In this document: in pieces, positions 57,675-64,000 of the stretch | Numbering within the stretch: position 1 is the stretch's first letter | How the letters are laid out: each line of letters begins with the position of its first letter | Source of the DNA: Pseudoduganella armeniaca | GTDB taxonomy: Bacteria; Pseudomonadota; Gammaproteobacteria; Burkholderiales; Burkholderiaceae_D | Assembly: GCF_003028855.1 (NCBI RefSeq) | Contig: NZ_CP028324.1 | Span: 4,960,001-5,024,000 of the forward strand | Direction of reading: 5' to 3' | DNA length: 64,000 nucleotides | Notes under the pieces: generated by a model | Told to the model about the DNA's origin: nothing | The model's database searches: none | The model's input: the letters and a program-made list of their open reading frames with translations, nothing else | Program-made: the position numbers and the translations under genes

Positions 57675-60425
57675 TTAGAACGTGTAGTTGCCGGTCAGGT
57701 AGAACGTACGGCCCAACGGGTCGGCGTAGCGCGGGTCGAAGCCGACCTGGTGGCCCGACGAGCTGCGCAGCGAGAACGGCGGCGTGCGGTCGGCCAGGTT
57801 CTTCACGCCGGCACGCAGCGAAGCCTGCTTGGTGATGACCCAGCGACCCTGCCAGTCGATCGTCAGGAACGACGGCACGTGCAGGCGCAGCGATTCGTTC
57901 GCGTTGGTCGTCAGGTTGCGCACGGTTGCGGATGCGTCCGTATAGCCGTTGCGGTAATTGACGATCAGGCCGTTGGTGAACGCACCCGTTTCCAGGTTGG
58001 TCGACAGGCGCACGATGTGGCGGAAGGCCACGTTGTTGTCGGTGCCGAAGATGTTCAGGTTGCTGGTCCAGTCATCCTTCGTGCCGGCTTTCGTGTAGTC
58101 GGCCTTGAGCAGGTAGGTACCGCCCAGCGTGGACGTCAGCTTGCCGAAGCCGAAGCGGTTCGTCACGGTGGTATCCCAGTCGATGCCGCGGTAGTGCGTC
58201 TGGCCGATATTGATCGACAGCTGCTTCTGCGCCCAGTAGGTATTGCCCGTCGCCGGTTCCGTGTAGGTGGTGAACAGGTCGCGGAACGCCACCGGATCGG
58301 CGAAGATCTGCTGTTCGCTGATGTTCGACACCTTGTCGCGCATCTTTACGTCCCACAGGTCGGCGCCGATCACGAAGCTCTTGCTCGGTTCCCAACGCAC
58401 ACCGACCGTGTATTGCTTCGATTTCTCCGGGCTCAGGTCTTCGTTGCCGCCGGAGATCACGTTGTACTGCGTCTTGCCTGGACGGCACAGGTTGGCGTCA
58501 GGAATCGGGCATGTATAGCTGCCGGACGTGAAGCCGGCGTTGACCAGCGGCTGGCCGATGTCGAGCATGCTCGGCGCCTTGAAGCCGGTGCCGTACGAAC
58601 CGCGCACCAGCACGGTCGAGATCGGCGTCCAGCGCGCGCTCAGCTTGTACGTGGAAGCGGACTCCTTGTTGCCCATCTTCTTGCCGGTGATGCCGTTGTC
58701 GACGGCCGTGATGGTGTCGTAGCGGCCAGCGGCGGTCAGTTCCAGCGACTTCAGCACCGGTGCGGCCAGTTCGAAGAATGCGCCGTAGTTGTCGCGCGCC
58801 AGGTCGTAGGCAGGTGCCGGGTTCAGGTTGTACACCAGGCCTGCAGCGGCTTCGGCGGAAGGCGACTGCTCGTAGTGGTATTGGCGGTAATCGGCGCCAA
58901 CGGCGATCTGCGCCTTGCCACCGGGCAGGTCGAACAGCTCGCGCGAGGCGTGGCCGTCGATGCCCTTCAGCGTGGTCGAGGCGCTGCGCACGGTGCCATG
59001 GAAGATCGAGTTCTTGATCAGTTCCTGGGTCGCCGCGCTTTGCGCACCGATCGGGGCGAACGGGTCGAACGAGCGGTTCGCCAGCATCTCCCGGAATTCC
59101 TTGTTCAGCGCGTAGCCGCCCACGTAGCTCTCGTCGAACTTGTTGCGCGACCAGGTCAGGCCCGTGTTGAAGCTCCAGCCCGCGACTTCGCCATCGGCGC
59201 CCGCCACGAAGTGCTGCGAGTCGGTGACGGTATTGCTGTCGCGGGTGCCCCAGTCATACGTGCGGTAGTTGCCCGCCACGGACTTGACGCTCGCAGCCTG
59301 TGCCGGCGTCAGGTACGGCAGCACGTTGGTGCGGTACATCTCGGAGTTGGTCGCGATCGTGAACGGTGCCGTATTCGGCGCGATGCGCGCGGTCAGGTCC
59401 AAGCGCGTCACGGCCGCCTCGGCGAACAGGCGCACGTTGTCGGTCAGGCGGAACGTGCCGCGCGAGAAGAACGCGTCGCGCTTGCTCTGCGGGACGATCT
59501 CGATGGTCGAGGCGAAGTCGAACGCGCAGTTCTGCGTGGTGGCCGTGTTCGCCAGGCTCACGAAGTTCAAAGCCGGGCAAGCGCCGTTCTTCTTCAGGTA
59601 AGGCGAGAAGCCGATCGGATCGAGCTTCTTGTCGTTGAACGTGACCGAGACATTGGCCGGCACGGTGGACGTGCTGGTGCGATCGTAGACATAGTTGGTG
59701 CCGTTATGGCTGAACGGGACGTACGCCGTCTTGGCGAATTCGCGCTCGGTCGCCTTCACCTGCACGCGCTCGTCATGGCGGTACGACGCCATGATGTTGA
59801 AGCGGTCGGTTTCAAAGTCGCCATAGCCGCCGGTGACGCTGATGTTCTGCTGGCGGCCGGCGTGGCTCTGGCCCGGCTGGCTGTAGCTGGCTTCGACGCT
59901 GAAGTTCTGGACGTTGTCCTTCAGGATGAAGTTCATCACGCCGCCGATGGCGTCCGAACCGTACAGCGCGGAAGCGCCGTCGGTCAGGATCTCGACGCGC
60001 TCGATGGCGGACAGCGGAATGGCGTTCAGGTTGACGGTGCTGCCCGAACCCTGCGGCGCCAGGCGACGGCCGTTCAGCAGCACGAGCGTGTAGTCTTCGC
60101 CGATGCCGTGGATCGAGGCCGAGACACGGCCGCCCGAGTCGGTACCGGCGGCGGTGGCGTCCACGGTAAAGCCCTGCATGGCGGGCAGCGTCTGGATCAG
60201 TTCCGCGACGTTGGTGGCGCCGGTACGCGCGATGACTTCGGCCGACAGGCGCTGCACCGGCAGCGCGGTTTCGGCGGCGATACGCTTGATCGCGGAACCG
60301 GTGATCTCGACGCGCTGGATCGCTTGTTCCTGCGCCGCAGCAATACCCGTCAGCAGTGCGGAACCCGCCAGCACCCCCAGCGCCAACCGCACGGAGCGGA
60401 CGCCAATTTTCTGTTGCAACACCAT
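57675..60425 (-). CDS. Large TonB-dependent outer-membrane receptor
   Basis: A 916-residue receptor: signal peptide ending near GIAAAQEQ, plug with a TonB-box-like IQRVEITGSAIKR and FVLLNGRRLAPQGSG-type loops (VLLNGRRLAP; LTDGASALYGSDAIGGVMNF), and a long beta-barrel ending GRTFYLTGNYTF with terminal Phe. It resembles the broad siderophore/carbohydrate receptor class, so substrate is open. Its neighbour genes (Fur-led hemP set; flavin-redox operon upstream) favour iron or haem, but no Fur box was seen in its 220-bp leader. Confidence 0.9.
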   Translation of the reverse strand: MVLQQKIGVRSVRLALGVLAGSALLTGIAAAQEQAIQRVEITGSAIKRIAAETALPVQRLSAEVIARTGATNVAELIQTLPAMQGFTVDATAAGTDSGGRVSASIHGIGEDYTLVLLNGRRLAPQGSGSTVNLNAIPLSAIERVEILTDGASALYGSDAIGGVMNFILKDNVQNFSVEASYSQPGQSHAGRQQNISVTGGYGDFETDRFNIMASYRHDERVQVKATEREFAKTAYVPFSHNGTNYVYDRTSTSTVPANVSVTFNDKKLDPIGFSPYLKKNGACPALNFVSLANTATTQNCAFDFASTIEIVPQSKRDAFFSRGTFRLTDNVRLFAEAAVTRLDLTARIAPNTAPFTIATNSEMYRTNVLPYLTPAQAASVKSVAGNYRTYDWGTRDSNTVTDSQHFVAGADGEVAGWSFNTGLTWSRNKFDESYVGGYALNKEFREMLANRSFDPFAPIGAQSAATQELIKNSIFHGTVRSASTTLKGIDGHASRELFDLPGGKAQIAVGADYRQYHYEQSPSAEAAAGLVYNLNPAPAYDLARDNYGAFFELAAPVLKSLELTAAGRYDTITAVDNGITGKKMGNKESASTYKLSARWTPISTVLVRGSYGTGFKAPSMLDIGQPLVNAGFTSGSYTCPIPDANLCRPGKTQYNVISGGNEDLSPEKSKQYTVGVRWEPSKSFVIGADLWDVKMRDKVSNISEQQIFADPVAFRDLFTTYTEPATGNTYWAQKQLSINIGQTHYRGIDWDTTVTNRFGFGKLTSTLGGTYLLKADYTKAGTKDDWTSNLNIFGTDNNVAFRHIVRLSTNLETGAFTNGLIVNYRNGYTDASATVRNLTTNANESLRLHVPSFLTIDWQGRWVITKQASLRAGVKNLADRTPPFSLRSSSGHQVGFDPRYADPLGRTFYLTGNYTF

Positions 60426-60645
60426 TCAAAAGCTCCTGTTATATGTAATCAAGACAAACGATGCGCGGGCATCTGCTCATCTATACATATTATGTAGGAG
60501 CAACGGTTCAGCTTTTAACGGTTTTCTAACGAAAGTTATCGTAATGTACATTTATCCATCAAGAAACGTACATTATTTAGAAGAAACACCGGTAACTGAA
60601 CTATATTCGGCGCGACAGCGAAATATTGTTGGCTTTTCGAGACAA
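60426..60645 (-). promoter_or_regulatory. AT-rich leader of the TonB receptor with palindromes
   Basis: A 220-bp AT-rich gap. It contains the perfect 13-bp palindrome TACATATTATGTA (60484-60496) and a spaced pair AATGTAC (60543-60549) and GTACATT (60568-60574). They are candidate operators; the regulator is unknown. It also holds the 3' end region of the flavoprotein gene transcript. Confidence 0.4.
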
Positions 60646-62000
60646 TTAGTACACATCGCGGCGGTAGCGTCCCTGCGCGGCCAGCGCATCGACCGCGCTG
60701 GCGCCCAGGATGTCGCGCAGCGTCGCGTCCACGCCGCCGGCCATCCCTTCCAGGCTGCCGCAGACGTAGATGGCCGCGCCCTGCCGTATCCACTCACCCA
60801 GCGCCGGTGCCTGGCGGCGCAGCACGTCCTGCACGTAGACCCGCTCGGGCTGGTCGCGCGAGAATGCCAGGTCGAGCCGCTCCAGCATGCCGGCCTCGTG
60901 CAGCCCCTGCAGTTCGGCGCCATAGTGCAGGTCGTGCAGCGCATTGCGTTCGCCGAACAGCAGCCAGTTGCGTCCCTGGCCGGCCTGGACGCGGGCGCGC
61001 AGGTGGCCGCGCAGCCCGGCGATGCCGCTGCCGTTGCCGATCAGGATGAGGGGGCGCGCGGCATTCTCCTCCAGCCGGAAGCGGCGGTGCTGGCGCAGCC
61101 GCAGTGCCACGGTCGCGCCGACGTGGGCCTGCTCGCACAGCCAGCCCGACGCGACTCCCGTGCTGCCGTCGCCATGGCGGTGCAGTCGGACCAGCAAGTG
61201 CACGCGGCCATCCGCGGGCACCGAGGCGATCGAGTATTCGCGTGGCCGCTCCGGGTCGCCCGGCGCCGCCACCTGCACCAGGTCGCCGGACTGCCATGCC
61301 GGCAATGCGCCGTCGGCCGGCACCAGTTCGACGTGGTAGACGGGCGCGCCGGCGCTGCCGGGATTGAGCAGGCGCCGCTCGGCCAGGCGCCAGGGCGCGA
61401 ACGCCGGGGCGCTCCAGTCGGGCGCGTCGCTGGTGCCGGCCAGGTGGCTCAGTTGCTGGCGCCACTGGCCTATGGCCTGGGCCGAACTGCGGTCCACCTC
61501 GATACGCCCGAACAGCGGCTGGGCCCCTGCTCGCGCAGCCAGGCATCGAGGGCGCGGCCGAAGCCGCAGAACTGGCTGTAGGCGCGGTCGCCCAGCGCCA
61601 GCACGGCGTAGTGCAGGTGCGGCAACGCCAGGCGCCGTGTCATCAGCTGGCTGGCGAAGGTGGCGCCGGCGTCCGGCGCGTCGCCCTCGCCATAGGTGCT
61701 GACGACGAACAGGATGCGTTCCGTCCGCTCCAGCGCCTGCTGCGTCACCTCCGACAGCTCGCAAACGCGCACCCCGATACCGGCCAGCCGCAAGCTGGCG
61801 GCGGTCTGCTCGGCCAGTTCAAAGCCGTTGCCGGTCTGGCTGGCATGGGCGACGATCCAGCTGTCCGCGCCCGGTGCCCCGGCCGTGGCGCGCTTGCGCC
61901 GCTGGCGCAGCCAGGGCAGCAGGCACGTGATGCCATAGGCGACGAAGCCGGCCGCGGTCAGCGCCAGGCGCGTGGTGTCGTTGGTAACGATATCGACCAT
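60646..62000 (-). pseudogene. Membrane-anchored NADPH flavoprotein reductase (CysJ-like), one-base frameshift
   Basis: Diflavin reductase: one N-terminal transmembrane segment (LALTAAGFVAYGITCLLPWL), a flavodoxin-like FMN domain (VAHASQTGNGFELAEQTA; VVSTYGEGDAPDA), then FAD domain (RPREYSIASVPA) and NADPH domain (LIGNGSGIAGLRG; YVCGSLEGMAGGV). After DAWLREQG the frame breaks at the C4 run 61524-61527; one more C (a G on the coding strand) restores AQPLFGRIEVDR and a 451-residue protein. A one-base homopolymer loss may be a sequencing error. Four bases from apbE, in one operon. It likely passes electrons to a membrane or periplasmic partner, not to sulfite. Confidence 0.85.
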
Positions 62001-62003
62001 CGG

Positions 62004-62996
62004 CTAGTCGAGCATTGCGGCGAACGCGCTGCTGGTGGATGCGCGCAGCGTGCCGTCGCCCTGGCGCACCAGGAAGCGCGCCGCGATACCGCGCCGTTCG
62101 GCCAGGCGCAGGCCGGCCTCGACGCCCAGCACCGTCAGCGCGGTGGACCACGCGTCCGCCGCCATGCAGCTGGCATCGACGACGGTGACGGCGGCGATGC
62201 CGCTGTCGATCGGCAGGCCGGTGCGCGGATCGATCGTATGGGGCCGGCGGCCAGCGCCGTCGACGAAATAACGGCGGTAGTCGCCCGACGTGGCGACGGC
62301 CAAGCCATGCAGCGCGACGACGATGTCGTCGCCAGCGGCCGCATCGGGCGGCTGCTCCAGTGCCACCCACCATGGCTGGCCGTCCGGCTTGACGCCGCCG
62401 CCACGCAATTCGCCGCCCACCTCGACCAGGTAGTCGGCAATGCCGAGGCTTTCCAGCCGCAGCGCGAGGCGGTCCACGGCATACCCCTTGGCGATGGCCG
62501 ACAGGTCGAGCTGCACACCGCCCGGCTGCCATGCCTGCCCCGTGTGCGGGTCGAGGCGCACGTGCGCGCGCTGCGCCAGCGCCGCCTGCACCTGGGCCGG
62601 CGTGGGCGGCACGAAACCAGGTTGGTCGTGACGGTTGACGGGGCCGAAGCCCCACAGGTTGACGAGCGCGCCGGCGCACGGGTCGCAAGCGCCGCCGGAG
62701 GCATCGCACACGTCCAGCGCGAACGCCAGCACTTCCAGGAATTCGGCGGGCAGCGCGTGCCACGTGCCAGCCGGTGCGCGGTTGAAGCGGCCCAGGTCGG
62801 ACGTGGGCTCCCAGTGGCTCATCTGCGCCACCACCAGGTCCAGCTCCGCTTGTAGAAGCGGGGCCAGGTCCGGCGCCGCGCCGACGACCCGCGCCGACCA
62901 GCCGGTGCCCATGCTGGTACCGCGGTGATCGTGGATGGCGGCACCGGCGGGCGGTGCCGCGGACGAGATCGCGTGCGGCAGCAGGACCCGGCGCAT
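62004..62996 (-). CDS. apbE: FAD:protein FMN transferase (ApbE family)
   Basis: A 330-residue transferase that attaches FMN to Thr/Ser of partner flavoproteins. Family marks: GGACDPCAGALVNLWGFG, VQLDLSAIAKGYAVDRLAL, and the metal/FAD region HTIDPRTGLPIDSGIAAVTV with SCMAADAWSTALTVLG. No signal peptide or lipobox is seen at the start, so it may act in the cytoplasm, unlike many ApbE lipoproteins. Its stop and start adjoin the flavoprotein and DUF4198 genes within four bases. Confidence 0.93.
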   Translation of the reverse strand: MRRVLLPHAISSAAPPAGAAIHDHRGTSMGTGWSARVVGAAPDLAPLLQAELDLVVAQMSHWEPTSDLGRFNRAPAGTWHALPAEFLEVLAFALDVCDASGGACDPCAGALVNLWGFGPVNRHDQPGFVPPTPAQVQAALAQRAHVRLDPHTGQAWQPGGVQLDLSAIAKGYAVDRLALRLESLGIADYLVEVGGELRGGGVKPDGQPWWVALEQPPDAAAGDDIVVALHGLAVATSGDYRRYFVDGAGRRPHTIDPRTGLPIDSGIAAVTVVDASCMAADAWSTALTVLGVEAGLRLAERRGIAARFLVRQGDGTLRASTSSAFAAMLD

Positions 62997-62998
62997 GC

Positions 62999-63817
62999 TT
63001 ACTGCGGCAGTACTTCGACGGTGGCCGCGTAGGTCACGCGCAGCGGCGGCATCTGCGGCGGCTGGCCTGGTTGCGCGGGCGCCTGGGCCGGCCAGCTGCT
63101 GCTGACCAGGTACATGCCGGCGGCGGGAATCGTGAACGTGATCTCGCCTTTCGCATCGGTGCTCTGGCGGATCTCGCCCAGCGTGCCGCGATAGCGCACC
63201 CCGCCCGGAATCAGGCTGAAGGCCAGGTTGGCGGCTGGTTTGCCGTCCAACAGGAAGCGCCAGGTGGCCTTTTCGCCAGCGCGCATATCGTTCGGGTGCG
63301 TGACGGGCACCAGTTCCAGGCCCTTGCCGGTCGGCTTGAACACGGCGTTATCCGGCTCGTTGGCGCTGACGAACGTCTCCAGGCGGCTGCTGGTGCGGCT
63401 GATCTTCAGTTCCTCCGCATTCGCCGGCACTTCCTTGGCCAGGGCCGATTCCAGGCCGCGCCAGCGCTTGGTCTCGCCGTTGGCCTTCCAGCTGGCGAAG
63501 GCCGTCTGCGACACCAGCGCGATGCGATAGGTGCCGTTCTTGGCCAGCTTGACGTCGAAGGTGCTGCGCAGCTTGCCCGTGCTGGCGTTGTCCGGCGCAA
63601 CGGTGGCGCCGTCCGGACCGGTGATGACGATGCCGTCCAGCTTCAGGGGCACGTGGTCGATGTCGAACAGGCCTTCGGAGATGGCCGCGTCGACGGTCAC
63701 CCACGGTTCCTTCGCCTCCACCAGGGTGGACGACGGCAGCAGCCAGGGTTTGTGCGCGTGCGCGCTGAACGCGGCGCCGGCCAGTGCCAGCGCGATCAGG
63801 GTTTTGTGGAGCTTCAT
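62999..63817 (-). CDS. DUF4198-family periplasmic protein
   Basis: A 272-residue exported protein: signal peptide ending AHAHKPWLLP, which leaves a His next to the mature N-terminus, a feature seen in metal-binding DUF4198 relatives. Two Ig-like beta domains with WVTVDAAISEGLFDIDHVPL and RAGEKATWRFLLDGKPAANL. NikM/NikL-type nickel proteins and iron-related loci use this fold. In the operon it lies two bases before apbE and after a DUF2271 gene; a metal-binding role is inferred. Confidence 0.88.
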   Translation of the reverse strand: MKLHKTLIALALAGAAFSAHAHKPWLLPSSTLVEAKEPWVTVDAAISEGLFDIDHVPLKLDGIVITGPDGATVAPDNASTGKLRSTFDVKLAKNGTYRIALVSQTAFASWKANGETKRWRGLESALAKEVPANAEELKISRTSSRLETFVSANEPDNAVFKPTGKGLELVPVTHPNDMRAGEKATWRFLLDGKPAANLAFSLIPGGVRYRGTLGEIRQSTDAKGEITFTIPAAGMYLVSSSWPAQAPAQPGQPPQMPPLRVTYAATVEVLPQ

Positions 63818-63825
63818 GGCTGTCC

Positions 63826-64000
63826 TTAAGGTTTGACCTGCACGACGACGTTACCCAGTTCTTCCTTGCCCTTGGCGGAGAATTCCTGCGCCGACTTCGG
63901 CGGCCACGTCACGGGCACCTTGACCAGTTCGCGGCCCCCTGCCTCGCGCGCGGCTTCCACCACCAGCTGGTACTGGCCGGCCGGCAGCTTGTTCAGCGCT
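63826..64000 (-). CDS. DUF2271-family protein (5' cut by window end)
   Basis: The last 57 codons and stop of a gene running off the window. Visible sequence ALNKLPAGQYQLVVEAARE and ELVKVPVTWPPKSAQEF, ending VVVQVKP, fits the C-terminal beta region of DUF2271 periplasmic proteins. Its stop lies eight bases before the DUF4198 start. In related genomes a PepSY protein often comes next upstream; it would lie outside this window. Confidence 0.75.
   Translation of the reverse strand, partial: ALNKLPAGQYQLVVEAAREAGGRELVKVPVTWPPKSAQEFSAKGKEELGNVVVQVKP

Noticed and set aside
57750..60497. 915-codon plus-strand open frame opposite the TonB receptor
   Set aside because: Antisense shadow; the minus strand shows the full receptor with signal peptide, plug and terminal Phe.

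Overview
The window is GC-rich, densely coded bacterial DNA. Gene order and protein character point to a betaproteobacterium of the Oxalobacteraceae, probably the Massilia/Telluria/Pseudoduganella group. The main grounds are the rpsF-priB-rpsR-rplI-dnaB block and the long minus-strand run leuC-leuD-leuB-asd-fimV-truA-trpFBA-accD-folC-SPOR-cvpA-purF, an order typical of that family. This is inference from gene content; no database was searched. About 49 protein genes are supported. No rRNA, tRNA, CRISPR array, prophage or transposase was seen.

Layout: (1) 1-8.8 kb holds a PhoH/PIN ATPase, a copper regulon split in two (copZ at 1.55 kb; copA-cueR at 5.9-8.7 kb, each behind a MerR-type promoter), a GST, a TSUP exporter, and a TonB receptor behind a cobalamin riboswitch. 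(2) 8.9-19.6 kb is a minus-strand surface and signalling block: HD-GYP phosphodiesterase, CHASE2 adenylate cyclase, then TpsB, a large TpsA exoprotein with a Thr-Pro tract, and a FecR-domain protein. (3) 19.8-24.8 kb carries a frameshifted metallo-beta-lactamase-fold hydrolase, small unknowns, a VOC protein, an XRE-cupin regulator with a double GNAT protein behind a 33-bp palindrome, and a BASS-type transporter. (4) 24.9-30.8 kb holds pit plus its DUF47 partner, dnaB, the rpsF operon, and lexA with two SOS boxes. (5) 31-49.8 kb is the housekeeping run (sulfur amino acid, purine, folate, fatty acid, Trp, pseudouridine, FimV, Asd, Leu genes) with an entericidin gene inserted in leuCDB. (6) 50-55.7 kb has a translationally coupled cheZ-cheA pair, a universal stress protein behind an FNR-like box, a LuxR-type response regulator, and an FNR-like regulator. 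(7) 55.7-64 kb is iron and redox: a Fur-box-led hemP-unknown-DUF2325 set, a large TonB receptor, and a DUF2271-DUF4198-ApbE-flavoprotein operon cut by the window edge.

Two things stand out. First, the intergenic spaces carry several families of small palindromic repeats. One is a ~130-bp element with ~20-bp terminal inverted repeats and conserved internal hairpins (37.9 kb, 45.0 kb, a diverged copy at 29.9 kb, and a minimal derivative at 38.06 kb). Others are paired GGGTCTGTCCC-type hairpins and perfect 24-25 bp GGTGACAGGCTCC hairpins. Second, two genes (19.8 kb and 61.5 kb) are each broken by loss of one base in a C/G run, which could be assembly error or real decay.

The most plausible under-described systems are the DUF2271/DUF4198/ApbE/flavoprotein redox operon next to a TonB receptor, the cyclic-nucleotide/TPS/FecR surface locus, and the intergenic repeat element.
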